Of a stretch of 35,401 bases of DNA, positions 14,297 to 22,801 are shown one piece after another. The DNA is from Streptomyces ipomoeae 91-03 (GTDB lineage: Bacteria > Actinomycetota > Actinomycetes > Streptomycetales > Streptomycetaceae). The stretch lies in contig NZ_AEJC01000626.1 of assembly GCF_000317595.1 (NCBI RefSeq), forward strand, positions 1 to 35,401, in the 5' to 3' direction. The stretch's first letter is position 1, and each line of letters starts with the position of its first letter. A program made the translations under genes and the position numbers. Below the pieces are notes generated by a model, which worked only from the letters and a program-made list of their open reading frames with translations, searched no databases and had not been told where the DNA came from.

Positions 14297-14647
14297 CTAG
14301 GTATCTGTGTCCGTACGACCGCCCCGCTCGCCCAGCTTCCGGCGCATTTCCCGGTTCAGGCGGAGAGTGTCGTCGAGCTGGTTCTCGAGCGAGACGATGC
14401 GGCACGCGGCCTCGACGGAGGTGCCCTGGTCGACGAGTTCACGGGCGCGGGCGGCGATGCGCAACTGGCGGCGGGAGTACCGGCGGTGGCCGCCTTCGGA
14501 ACGCAGGGGAGTGATCAGCTCGGCCTCGCCGATGGCCCGGAGGAAGGCGGGTGTGGTGCCGAGAACGTCGGCGGCTCGTCCCATGGTGTAGGCGGGGTAG
14601 TCGTCGTCGTCGAGATTCCCGGCGACAGGGGCGTTCTCAGCGGACAT
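14297..14647 (-). CDS. MerR-family transcriptional regulator
   Basis: 116 residues from the ATG at 14647, which is preceded by GAAGG. A winged helix-turn-helix covers about 18-85: YTMGRAADVLGTTPAFLRAI, then the wing GGHRRYSRRQL. A helical dimerisation segment follows (AACRIVSLENQL, LRLNREMRRKL). There is no effector domain and no cysteine for metal binding, so it belongs to the short MerR-like regulators. It is encoded just upstream of cspA on the same strand, an arrangement common in Streptomyces, and may control the cold-shock block; that is inferred from position only. Confidence 0.88.
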   Translation of the reverse strand: MSAENAPVAGNLDDDDYPAYTMGRAADVLGTTPAFLRAIGEAELITPLRSEGGHRRYSRRQLRIAARARELVDQGTSVEAACRIVSLENQLDDTLRLNREMRRKLGERGGRTDTDT

Positions 14648-14974
14648 AGCACCTTCGTTTCGGGGGCGCGGCGAGGAACCCGGGCGTGCCTGCCGCCCGT
14701 GTTCCGAAGGCTTCCCCACCATCTGCCTCGTGTGCCAACCCTAACTCCGCCGGGCAGGGAGATGTGTTCTCGCCGTGACAGACTTTCCCCCGCCGCCCGG
14801 GCGCGGGACGCCGGGCGAACACGCCGGAACATCACTACCGCGATGAAGGCCACATCGGCCTGTCGCCGAGGTGCCTGTCGCTACCCGATCGCGCTCTCGC
14901 CGCAGCACGGAGGCGAGCGGGCTGGAGGGCATCGTTCGGAGACGAGGCCGGGCGAGCCGTTGGTGAAGTGGTCC

Positions 14975-15080
14975 CCCCGCGATCGCTCGGCGGGGCACCT
15001 GCTGCTGGGCGAGGTGGTCGCGACCGCCGGCCTGGTCCTGCTGATCTTCGGCCCGGCGCGCACCGACCGGCTGCGGTTCG
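14975..15080 (+). pseudogene. Fragment of a decayed aquaporin (MIP family)
   Basis: In one frame the plus strand reads GHLLLGEVVATAGLVLLIF followed by GPARTDRL, which matches a typical MIP-channel helix (LGExxATxxLxxxIFALART). The frame then loses resemblance; neither NPA motif can be found. It is followed by a flavoprotein remnant in the same direction. Aquaporin plus ArsO-type monooxygenase is a known neighbour pair in streptomycete arsenic loci, which supports both identifications. Confidence 0.5.
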
Positions 15081-15155
15081 CCCGTGGGCGCGGCGGTCGG
15101 GCCGGCGCCGGTGGCGCTCATCTTCCAGCCCGGCCGGACGGCGGACGAGCCGTCG

Positions 15156-15440
15156 GCAGCCTGACGAACACCGCGCAGATGGCGGTGATCGGCTGCGGCG
15201 GCCAGTCCCGGCTCGCCGCCGCCGGGGGTCCGGGTGTCCCCGAGAAAGCGCGGCCACCTGCGCCGCCCGGGCGTCGCCTTCATCGTCCTCGGCCCGAGGG
15301 TCACGTCGCGGCCGTGGATGTCGCGGTCGAGGATCACATGGGCGCGAGGAACGTATTGCCGCCCGCGCGGTCATCGATGCTTCCGGCACCTGGTCCACCC
15401 CCGGCCCCCTCGCCGGCGACCGCGAGGCCGCCGAACGCGT
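15156..15440 (+). pseudogene. Decayed FAD-dependent monooxygenase (ArsO-like)
   Basis: Two recognisable islands in different plus-strand frames. The first, at about 15170-15230, reads AQMAVIGCGGQSRLAAAGG, a damaged version of the FAD Rossmann motif VAVIGGGQSGLAAA. The second, at about 15345-15415, reads RIAARAVIDASGTWSTPGPL, resembling the conserved AVIDASGTWxxPNPL of flavin monooxygenases near arsenic-resistance genes. Frameshifts and deletions separate them. The interval 14741-15677 otherwise holds no intact gene; the long open frames there are unlike proteins. Confidence 0.55.
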
Positions 15441-15453
15441 GGAACCGACCCTG

Positions 15454-15491
<38 letters not shown>

Positions 15492-15677
15492 CGGCGGCGC
15501 CGGCCTGTTCGACGACCCCGACACCGCCCGGAGCGGCGACACCGGCGGCTGCTGACACCGTGCCTGCGCCGATCGCGTCTCGTACGCCCTTCACAAGGCC
15601 CGCCCCTGGTCTCCGACGGCCCCCGCCGATCTCACTGGTAGCTTGCTGATCCTGCCAGTTCACTCCGGGGGACATCG

Positions 15678-16322
15678 ATGAACCAGCCGCCACCACCGCC
15701 CGCGCAGCCACAGCAGAATCCCTACAACCCGTACGGTCAGCCCGCCCCGCCGCAGCAGCCACCGGGGTACGGACCGCTGCCCACCCCCGGGCAGCCGTCG
15801 ACGCACCCGGCACCGCCGTTCCAGCCGCAGCCCTTCGGACAGCGGCCGAACGCGGGCGGAGGCGGTCATCCGGTCGGCGCGGTCCTTCTCGGGTTCCTCG
15901 TCTCGGTTCTCGTCTCGCTGCTTTACTCCGGCCTCAACGTGGCCACGTACAAGGATCAGTCGATCACCACCGCCAACATCCTCTACCTGGGCCACGCACT
16001 GCTCAACGGAGCGGTTGTCGGCTCCCTGGTCGGCTTGGTGGGCGGGCGTAGCAATGGCGCCCGGATCGGCGCGGCCGTCATCGCCGCGCTCGGTGCCTTC
16101 TTCGGCTACACCAACTCCCTCCCCCTCATCTTCGCCTTCGAGGAAACGCCCGCCGCCGCCTTGGACTTGGTGACCTACGACTTCTTCTTCCCGGCCAAGG
16201 CGTGGTGGACCAGCGAAACCAACGGCGGAGTCGACTGGTTCTCCCCACTCGGCCTCGTGCTCGCCGCGGCCACCGCGTGGGGTCTCGCCCACGCCCTCGG
16301 TACCAGGCGCCGCCGGGCGTAA
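15678..16322 (+). CDS. Proline-rich membrane protein of unknown function
   Basis: 214 residues, ATG preceded by GGGGG. Residues 1-60 are Pro/Gln-rich (MNQPPPPPAQPQQNPYNPYG and more). Membrane segments lie at about 66-86, 100-120 and 127-150, plus a C-terminal one at about 190-207. Such Pro-rich-head membrane proteins are common in Streptomyces; some heads bind WW- or SH3-like partners, but nothing here shows that. It converges on the sigma-factor gene with 22 bases between the stop codons. Confidence 0.8.
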   Translation: MNQPPPPPAQPQQNPYNPYGQPAPPQQPPGYGPLPTPGQPSTHPAPPFQPQPFGQRPNAGGGGHPVGAVLLGFLVSVLVSLLYSGLNVATYKDQSITTANILYLGHALLNGAVVGSLVGLVGGRSNGARIGAAVIAALGAFFGYTNSLPLIFAFEETPAAALDLVTYDFFFPAKAWWTSETNGGVDWFSPLGLVLAAATAWGLAHALGTRRRRA

Positions 16323-16344
16323 CGTACGAGTGCGGGCCGGGTGA

Positions 16345-16932
16345 TCATGCGTTCGCCTCGGTGAGCAGTCCCATGAGGGCGCTTCGTGCGCGGGCCACAC
16401 GGGAGCGCACCGTTCCGACGGGGCAGTCGCTCACCTCGGCCGCCTCCGCGTAGGGCAGGCCGAGCAGTTGGGTGAGGATGAACGCTTCGCGGCGTTCGTC
16501 GGGCATGGCCGCCAGCAGATCGGCCAGCGCGACGCCGTCGTCGAAGCCGGGCAGGCCGCGGGGCTGGGCCCGCTCGACGGTCAGTTGCCAGTCCGGCGCC
16601 TCGGACAGCCGGGGACGGGCCGCCGCGTACCGGAAGCTGTCGATCACGACGCGGCGTGCGATGGACAGCAGCCATGCGCGGGCCGAGGAGCGGCCCTCGA
16701 AGAGGTGCAGGCTGCCGAGGGCTCGCAGGAACGTGTCCTGGGCCAGGTCGTCGACGGCCTGGGGATCGGCGCGGAGATGGGCGATGTAGCGCCGGACGTC
16801 GCGGTGCATGGCTCGTACGAAGAGCTCCGCGGCGTCCGCGTCACCGCTGCGCGTGGCGAGCGCCCAGGCCGTGATGGAGTCGTCGCTCGGCGCGCCCTTC
16901 TCGCGCGAACTGGGCAGGACGGGACTGATCAC
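16345..16932 (-). CDS. ECF-type RNA polymerase sigma factor
   Basis: 195 residues from the GTG at 16932, chosen because AAGGA precedes it; upstream in-frame sequence is not protein-like. Region 2 spans about 30-95 (FVRAMHRDVRRYIAHL, then VDDLAQDTFLRALGSLHLFE, then ARAWLLSIARRVVIDSFR). Region 4 spans about 130-190 (LAAMPDERREAFILTQLLGL, YAEAAEVSDCPVGTVRSRVA). No anti-sigma gene follows on the same strand; the next gene downstream is convergent. The about 180 bp upstream form its promoter region, now ending at an IS701-type insertion. Regulon unknown. Confidence 0.92.
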   Translation of the reverse strand: MISPVLPSSREKGAPSDDSITAWALATRSGDADAAELFVRAMHRDVRRYIAHLRADPQAVDDLAQDTFLRALGSLHLFEGRSSARAWLLSIARRVVIDSFRYAAARPRLSEAPDWQLTVERAQPRGLPGFDDGVALADLLAAMPDERREAFILTQLLGLPYAEAAEVSDCPVGTVRSRVARARSALMGLLTEANA

Positions 16933-17114
16933 CTGGTGTCCTTCTCTGGTCGTCTCATCCGGGATCCGAGCCGGGCAGGCGGGCGTCCGTGAGACACGGA
17001 CATATCGGGGGAGCGCCCGACGGCGGGGCCGTTCGCCCCGGGCCCGAGAGCTGACCCCGCCGCCGTCCCGGCGCTCCCCGGACAGGCCCTGGTACCGCAC
17101 CGTCGCAGTACTAG

Positions 17115-18527
17115 TAGGGCTTGGTTATCTTGGATGGGGAATAGCGTGTCGGCCTCGCGGGGGTGAGGGCCATGACCCCGCAGGAGCTGGTGGAGGCCCA
17201 GGACCGGCTGGCGGCGTTCGCGGCCGAGGTGTTCGCCCCGCTGGGGCGGGTTGACCAGCGGCGGTGGGGCGAGCGGTATGTGCGGGGGCTGCTCGGCGAG
17301 GGGCGGCGCAAGTCGATGGAGCCGATGGCGGCCCGGCTGGGGGTGGACCGGCAGGGGCTGCAGCAGTTCCTGGCCGACTCCCCGTGGTCGCACCAGATGG
17401 TGCTGGCCGAGGTGGCCTGGAGGATGGAGCCGGTCATCCGCCCGGATGCCTGGGTGGTCGATGACGTGTCCTTCCCCAAGGACGGGCACGCCTCCCCGGG
17501 CGTGGCCGCGCAGTGCTGCGGGGCGTTGGGCAAAACCGCGAACTGCCAGGTCGCGCCGAGCGTGCACCTGGTCACCGATGCCGCCTCCTGCCCGGTGAAC
17601 CGGCGGCTGTTCCTGCCGGCCGCGTGGGATGCGGCCGCCGCGGCCGCCGAGGAGGCCGGCCGGGCGGAGCACAGGCGGCGCCGGGCCCGGATCCCCGCCG
17701 GCGTGGGGCATGCCGAGAAGTGGCAGCTGGCCGTCGACATGGTCGACGAGCTGCGCTGCTGGGGCCTGGAGCCGCCGCTGGTGGTGGCCGACGAGGGCTA
17801 CGGGCAGGACGGGGCCTTCCGCGAGGCGCTGACCGAGCGCGGCATCGCCTACGTGGTCGGGGCGCGCTCGGACACCGCGGTCCTGCCCGAGACCGCCACG
17901 CGCACCGCCCCTGCCTGGTCGGGCACCGGCCGCAAGCCCGTTGTGCGCTACCGGGACCAGCCCGTCGCGGTGCGCGAGCTGGTCCTGGGCATCGGGCGCG
18001 GCGCCCTGCACCGGGTGACCTGGCGCCAGGGCTCCAAGGGGCCGCTGCGCTCGCGGTTCGCCGCACTGCGGGTGCGCCCGGCCGGGGTCCGCCTGCGCCG
18101 GGCGCACCGGGGCGCGGACCTTCCGGTGTGCTGGCTGCTGGCCGAGTGGCCCGCCGGGGAGGAACAGCCGGTGAAGTACTGGCTGTCCACCCTGCCGGCT
18201 GACACCCCGCTGCGGCACCTGGTGCGTGCGGCGAAGATCCGCTGGCGGGTGGAGCACGACTACCGGGAACTGAAGACCGCCCTGGGACTGGGCCACTTCG
18301 AAGGCCGCACCTTCAACGGCTTCCTGCGGCACGTCACCCTGGCCTCGGTGGCGCAGGCGTTCTGCACCCTGGAGCGGCTGTGCCCGCCAGCAGCGGCCAC
18401 GGCCTGACGACCTACCAGGTTGTGGCCGAGCTCCAAGTCCTCCTCGTCTGCTGGGCAGGAACATGCCCCACCTGCCGAAGACCCTGGACCCGATACGACA
18501 CGCCGGCCCCAACCTAACCAAGCCCTA
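17115..18527. mobile_element. IS701-family insertion sequence with CTAG target duplication
   Basis: The ends are inverted repeats: TAGGGCTTGGTTATCTTGG on the left and, read inward from the right, TAGGGCTTGGTTAGGTTGG. CTAG is present directly outside both ends (17111-17114 and 18528-18531). This 4-bp duplication matches the YTAR target typical of IS701. Both ends and the transposase are intact, so the insertion is probably recent. The right-hand CTAG supplies the stop codon of the neighbouring multicopper oxidase. Confidence 0.93.
17172..18407 (+). CDS. IS701-family transposase
   Basis: 411 residues from the ATG at 17172 (a GTG three codons earlier is also possible). DDE residues can be placed at AWVVDDVSFPKDG (first Asp), VVADEGYGQDGAFR (second Asp) and the IRWRVEHDYRELK block (Glu). 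The N-terminal helix region LGVDRQGLQQFLADSPW is typical of this family. No internal stop or frameshift. It is the only gene of the element, with about 120 bases between its stop and the right inverted repeat. Confidence 0.93.
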   Translation: MTPQELVEAQDRLAAFAAEVFAPLGRVDQRRWGERYVRGLLGEGRRKSMEPMAARLGVDRQGLQQFLADSPWSHQMVLAEVAWRMEPVIRPDAWVVDDVSFPKDGHASPGVAAQCCGALGKTANCQVAPSVHLVTDAASCPVNRRLFLPAAWDAAAAAAEEAGRAEHRRRRARIPAGVGHAEKWQLAVDMVDELRCWGLEPPLVVADEGYGQDGAFREALTERGIAYVVGARSDTAVLPETATRTAPAWSGTGRKPVVRYRDQPVAVRELVLGIGRGALHRVTWRQGSKGPLRSRFAALRVRPAGVRLRRAHRGADLPVCWLLAEWPAGEEQPVKYWLSTLPADTPLRHLVRAAKIRWRVEHDYRELKTALGLGHFEGRTFNGFLRHVTLASVAQAFCTLERLCPPAAATA

Positions 18528-20102
18528 CTAGCTCTCCATCACCATGAGGCCGGCCATCATGCCCTCGTCCTCGTGTTGCAGGAGATGGCAGTGCAGCATG
18601 TACATGTAGGTGTCATCGGCGAAGTCGGTGAACTTCATGGCGATCTTGAGGCTGCCGCCGCCGACGACCTCGTAGGTGTCGAACCAGCCGAGGTCCACGC
18701 CGGTCGGCTCCTCGCCGTTGATCTCGATGAGCTGGAACGGCACGTCGTGCAGGTGGAACGAGTGCTCCAGCATCGTGTTGTTGGTGATCGTCCAGATCTC
18801 CTCGGCGCCGAGGGTCGTCATGATCGTCGCCATGGAGTCCATGGTGGTGCCGACGGAGCCGTTGATCGCCATCTCCAGACCGTCCTGGTCGAGGGTGATC
18901 GTGCGCTCGGTGAAGCCGGAGGTGTCGTACCGGGCGATGGTGTTGAGCGTGGACGGCAGGTCGTCGGGCGTGTCCGTGGCGTCCGGGGTGACGGTGAGGA
19001 AGTCGTAGGTGCCGCTGCCGCCGCGGACCCAGCCGGTCGTGACGACGGCCTGGAGGGTGACGGCGTCGCCGAGGTCCATGACGAACTCGGCCCGGGCGCC
19101 CGCGACCAGTCTGATCGTCTCCACCTCGGTGGCGGAGGTGAGATAACCCTGGTCGGTGGCTATCTGGGTCAGCGTGCCGCCGTCGCCGCGCTGGATGGTG
19201 ATGATGTCGGACGGTGAGGCGTTGAGGACACGGAACCGGGTGCGGGTCCTGGTCGCGGTGAACGTGAGCGTGGTGTCGTCGACGTTGGTGCCGTTGCACA
19301 GCAGCGGGAAGCTCAGCCCGTTGCTCAGGTAACCGGTCAGGTTGTACTTGACGTCCCCGGCGCTGTCGGCGGCCAGGCACTGGAGGATGATCGGGATGTC
19401 GTCGACGCCGTACTCGCTCGGCAGCGCGCCGGAGGCCTCCGAGTCGTCCTCCACGATGATCATCCCCGCCAGGCCGTGCACGACCTGCTCGGCCGTGGTG
19501 CCGAGGGCGTGCGGATGGTACCAGAGGGTCTTGGCCTCGTCCAGGACCTCGAAGGCGGGGGACCAGGTCTTGCCGTCCGCGAAGGCGTTCTGCGGGCCGC
19601 CGTCCATCTCGGCCGGGACATGGGCGCCGTGGAAGTGGACGGTGGTGTCCTCGCCCAGGCTGTTGGTGATGTTCATCAGGACGGTGTCGCCGGTGGTCCA
19701 CTTCATGGTGGGGCCGAGGAAGGACTGGTTGTAGCCGGCGGTGGTGCTGGTGACGCCGCTGAGGATCTCGGCCGTGCCGGTCCGGGCCTCCAGGGTGAAG
19801 GTCGTGGTGCCGTCCGAGGCCGTGCCCTCGAGAAGCTCGGGAATGGTGAGAGTGGCGCTGTTCGTCGCCGCGCCCGCCTTGTTCTCGCGTGCTTCGCTCA
19901 GCAGGGAGAAGGCCGCGCCACCCGCCGCCACGGCGGCGAAGCCGGCCCCGGCCATGCCGCCGAGGAACTTGCGGCGGTGCATTCCCCTGCCGGCTTTGCC
20001 CCTGCCGCCCTTGCTGTGGTCGGGGCCGGCGTGACGGCCCCTGTTGTGGTTGCTCTCGCCGTGGCTGTCCGCTCCGGAGGCGGGCTCCGTGTTGAAGGTC
20101 AT
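18528..20102 (-). CDS. Tat-exported multicopper oxidase
   Basis: 524 residues. After a hydrophilic head there is a twin-arginine signal (HRRKFLGG, 42-49) and an Ala/Gly-rich hydrophobic segment to about 67, so it is exported folded. The copper ligands are all present: HFHGAH (156-161), WYHPH (194-198), HSFHLH (447-452) and HCHLLQHEDEGMM (504-516), giving one type 1 and the trinuclear type 2/3 centre. Length and motif spacing suit a three-domain laccase/bilirubin-oxidase/CotA-like enzyme, oxidising phenols or metal ions with reduction of oxygen to water. The stop codon TAG lies in the CTAG duplication of the IS701 element, and an IS5-type element ends 46 bp before the start codon. Confidence 0.93.
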   Translation of the reverse strand: MTFNTEPASGADSHGESNHNRGRHAGPDHSKGGRGKAGRGMHRRKFLGGMAGAGFAAVAAGGAAFSLLSEARENKAGAATNSATLTIPELLEGTASDGTTTFTLEARTGTAEILSGVTSTTAGYNQSFLGPTMKWTTGDTVLMNITNSLGEDTTVHFHGAHVPAEMDGGPQNAFADGKTWSPAFEVLDEAKTLWYHPHALGTTAEQVVHGLAGMIIVEDDSEASGALPSEYGVDDIPIILQCLAADSAGDVKYNLTGYLSNGLSFPLLCNGTNVDDTTLTFTATRTRTRFRVLNASPSDIITIQRGDGGTLTQIATDQGYLTSATEVETIRLVAGARAEFVMDLGDAVTLQAVVTTGWVRGGSGTYDFLTVTPDATDTPDDLPSTLNTIARYDTSGFTERTITLDQDGLEMAINGSVGTTMDSMATIMTTLGAEEIWTITNNTMLEHSFHLHDVPFQLIEINGEEPTGVDLGWFDTYEVVGGGSLKIAMKFTDFADDTYMYMLHCHLLQHEDEGMMAGLMVMES

Positions 20103-20148
20103 GGCGCGGAATGCTTGATCCGAAGGCTGTGTGAGCGATGGGGCGAAC

Positions 20149-21022
20149 CTAAGGGCTGTCTCGTAAATGATCTACGGCATGCTGGTTGACCTGCTTGTTT
20201 CCCGTCACTCGGCGAGGGTGAGGTTGTGCAGGCGGGCGATACCGAGCATGGCGTGGTGGACGCCGTCGCCTTTCAGGCGGCAGTCGCGCAGGATCTTCCA
20301 GCTCTTCATCCGGGCGAATACGTGCTCGACGCGGGCGCGGACCTTGCGGTGGGAGGCGTTGTGCTCTTCCTGCCAGGCCGGGAGTTCGGCCTGGCCGCGT
20401 TCGCGGCGGTGCGGGATGACCAGGCCGGTGCCCCGGTAGCCGCCGTCCGCGATCACGGTCGTCTTTCCGACGGCGTCCTTTGCGCCGGACAGTTCCCACG
20501 CCTTGCAATCGTCGCGGTTGCCCGGCAGTGGCCGGCCGACGGCGACGACGAGCCGGGTGTCGGCGTCGATGACGACCTGGTGGTTGGTGGAGTACCGGTA
20601 GTTCTTCGACTGCTCGGCGATGCTGTGGTCGCGGGTCGGCACCAGGGTTCCGTCCGCGATCAGCACGGTGTCCTTGCGGAACCGTTTGCGCTGCTGGAGC
20701 GCGAGCGACGGCCCGAGGCGGTCGACAATGCGGTCGGCCGCCGACTTCGATACCCCGAACAACAGGGCGAGCTGGCGCAGGGTGAGGTTCGTGCGCCAGT
20801 ACGCGGCGACCAGCAGGACCCGGTCCTCCAGCGGCAGGCTCCAGGGCCGGCCCTTACGGACCGGATCCGCGCCCTCCCGCCGCAAGGCGGTGATCAGCTT
20901 GCTGAACTGACGCGGACTCAGCCCGGTGAACGGGGCTATCCAAGACGGCTCCGACGCCGTGATCACACCAGCCACACCAAGATCATCTCACCCGTGACCA
21001 GCAGTTACGGGACAACCCTTAG
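20149..21022. mobile_element. IS5-family insertion sequence
   Basis: Imperfect terminal inverted repeats are CTAAGGGCTGTCTCGTAA on the left and, read inward from the right, CTAAGGGTTGTCCCGTAA. The outermost CTAA/TTAG may belong partly to the target; a direct duplication could not be fixed. One intact transposase occupies the element. It lies between the multicopper oxidase and whatever originally preceded it, so the oxidase promoter is either within the 46-bp gap plus the element end, or lost. Confidence 0.85.
20205..20975 (-). CDS. IS5-family transposase
   Basis: 256 residues from a GTG. The N-terminal helix-turn-helix region (LTLRQLALLFGVSKSAADRI) is followed by the DDE domain: first Asp in VLIADGTLVPT, second in TVIADGGYRGTG, Glu in RARVEHVFARMKSWKIL. 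The N2/N3/C1 block order is that of the IS5 superfamily transposases common in Streptomyces. No frame disruption, so it may be active. Confidence 0.92.
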   Translation of the reverse strand: MAGVITASEPSWIAPFTGLSPRQFSKLITALRREGADPVRKGRPWSLPLEDRVLLVAAYWRTNLTLRQLALLFGVSKSAADRIVDRLGPSLALQQRKRFRKDTVLIADGTLVPTRDHSIAEQSKNYRYSTNHQVVIDADTRLVVAVGRPLPGNRDDCKAWELSGAKDAVGKTTVIADGGYRGTGLVIPHRRERGQAELPAWQEEHNASHRKVRARVEHVFARMKSWKILRDCRLKGDGVHHAMLGIARLHNLTLAE

Positions 21023-21068
21023 TGAGGAGCCGAGTGCGCGGTGAATGCCCTGTGAGCGCCGCCCTTTC

Positions 21069-21097
21069 TCAACTCGCCATATAAAAAGCCGAGTTGA
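21069..21097. terminator. A/T-looped hairpin in a gene-free interval
   Basis: TCAACTCG and CGAGTTGA form an 8-bp stem around an A/T-rich loop. It is the only structured element seen in the gene-free stretch 21023-21323. It may be a terminator left from the region into which the IS5 element inserted. Confidence 0.35.
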
Positions 21098-21323
21098 TGA
21101 GTCGCAGGTCAGATTCGGGGTGCGGGACATGTCGGGCGCCCATGACGCGGGAGTGCTCGTCGCATCCTTTTGGTGTGACGTGCGTCACGATCCTGGGTGT
21201 CTGTGGGGGAACCGGTCCGCACCTTGCGCGACGCTGTGCTCCGACTCCGTGTGACCTGGGCGTATTCCATGCCCTGAGGCGGGTCCGAGGGGCCTGGGCG
21301 ACAGCGTCGCGCAGCGGGTGGGC

Positions 21324-22097
21324 TCAGCGGCCGGTGTACTGGAAGAGGTACAGCCCGAAGTCGCAGTCGGACGCGGCCACGTACTCCTTCCCGTGGTGGC
21401 GGAAGGTCTGGACGCCCCAGAAGTCGTTGCCGCGCTCGTCGATGTAGCGGCCGGTCTCCACCAGCTTGTTGTTCTTGATCTTCACGACGCGGAGGCCGCC
21501 CCCGTAGTACGAGAAGTAGGCCAGGTCCGGGCGGACCCCGGACGTGGCCACCTCGTGCACGGTCAGGTCGCCGAAGCCGGAGGCGTACGCCGGGTCGTGG
21601 GTCTCGTCGATGGCGTAGGTGTCCAGCTCGGTGAGCTTGCCGCCCTCGTTGCGGTACAGGTGCGCGTAGCCCCAGCCGTCGAAGACGGAGGAGAGGGTGA
21701 GCCGGTCGCTCTTGGTGCCGATGGCGACCGGGAGGGGGGTGGTGCCGGTGTCCGCCAGGCAGTCGTCGTCGTTGTAGGGCTGGTCGAAGAGTGCGAAGCC
21801 CTGGCTGCGCGGGGCGATGCCGAAGGTCGGGAGGGTCCCGGCGGTTCCGGGGTCCATCCAGTCCTGGACGTCGCAGGCGTCGCTGCCGGTGCGGTTGAAG
21901 ACGAGGATGGCGTCGTAGCCGCCGGCCGCCTCGACGTTGGCGATCTTCTCGGGCGGGAAGCACACACCGCGTTCGACGACCGCGATGTCCACGGCGGTCG
22001 GATCGCCGGGCGGGACGTCCGCGGACCCGTCGCAGGCCATCCCGGTGTACACGCCCGGCCCGGTGACCGTCCGGCCCTGCGGGAGCGGGATGAGCGG
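21324..22097 (-). pseudogene. C-terminal fragment of a secreted PA/LVIVD-type protein
   Basis: About 255 codons are left. A protease-associated-like segment (VVERGVCFPPEKI, then GYDAILVFNRTG, with paired Cys) is followed by beta-propeller-like repeats of the LVIVD type (LAYFSYYGGGLRVVKIK, then EYVAASDCDFGLYLFQYTG), ending in a normal stop. The start, signal peptide and first repeats are missing. At about 22097 the sequence changes abruptly to a plus-strand fragment of a sugar-binding protein. In-frame codons beyond that point on the minus strand are just the antisense of the neighbour. The full-length relative would be an extracellular protein; this copy is probably dead. Confidence 0.65.
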
Positions 22098-22098
22098 C

Positions 22099-22503
22099 CC
22101 GATGGCGATGATGTACCGGGAGGACCTCTTCAAGAAGTACAAGCTGAAGGTCCCGACCACCTGGGCGGAGTTCAAGAAGCAGGCGGAGAAGCTGCACAAG
22201 GCCGACCCCAACGTGTACCTGACCGACTTCGGCAGCGACGAGACGGCCGCCGGCTGGCGCCAGGGCCTGATGTGGCAGGCCGGTTCCCGTCCCTACACCT
22301 ACTCGGCGAGCAAGCTGCCGAACATCGGGGTCAAGCTCAACGACGACGGCGCCAAGAAGGTCTACGACTACTGGGGCGACCTGGTGAAGAACAGGCTGGT
22401 CGACACCCAGTCGTACGCCACCACCGACTTCTACAACGGCCTCAGCAGCGGCAAGTACGCCACCTACATCGCGGCCGGCTGGGGTCCGGGCTACCGGGAC
22501 TTA
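22099..22503 (+). pseudogene. Internal fragment of an ABC sugar-binding protein
   Basis: About 135 codons read GPMAMMYREDLFKKYKLKVP, TTWAEFKKQAEKLHK and, later, YATYIAAGWGPGYRDL. This is the middle of a family-1 extracellular solute-binding protein for sugars. Signal peptide, lipobox, N-terminal lobe and C-terminus are all missing. It is cut on the left by the secreted-protein fragment and on the right by the left end of an IS200/IS605 element. Confidence 0.75.
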
Positions 22504-22514
22504 TTCGCAGTGCT

Positions 22515-22530
22515 CCGGCGTTCACGCCGG
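22515..22530. repeat. Left-end hairpin of the IS200/IS605 element
   Basis: CCGGCG-TTCA-CGCCGG, a 6-bp stem with a 4-nt loop just inside the left boundary. The loop TTCA is shared with the right-end hairpin, as expected for TnpA binding sites. Confidence 0.65.
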
Positions 22531-22634
22531 GGGTGAAGCGAATCTGATGGTGCGACGCGGAGCGTCGCGGTTTCGGGTCCGGCGGAGCCGGATACGGCTG
22601 GTGGCGCGTAGTGTCACCAGGGCCGGGCAGGGCT

Positions 22635-22797
22635 TCACGCCGGGCGGTTCTGCCGCTCGATGTACTGCTTGACCACGGTGAGCGGGGCGCCGCCGACGGT
22701 CCCGGCGAAGTAGGAGCCCGACCACAACTTGTTCGCCCGCCAGTAGTGGCGTACCAGGTCGGGGAACTCCTTGCGCAGTCGGCGGGAGGAGACGCCT
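22635..22797 (-). pseudogene. C-terminal remnant of IS200/IS605 TnpA
   Basis: Only the last about 54 codons remain on the minus strand: SRRLRKEFPDLVRHYWRANK, LWSGSYFAGTVGGAP, then VVKQYIERQ and a stop. This contains the region with the catalytic Tyr helix (VVKQYIE) of Y1 transposases. The HUH motif and everything before it are deleted. Confidence 0.8.
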
Positions 22798-22801
22798 TAA
22801 G

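Noticed and set aside
20149..21022. Composite transposon formed by the two IS elements around the oxidase
   Set aside because: The flanking elements are from different families (IS701 and IS5) with unrelated ends, so they cannot mobilise the gene together as a classical composite transposon.
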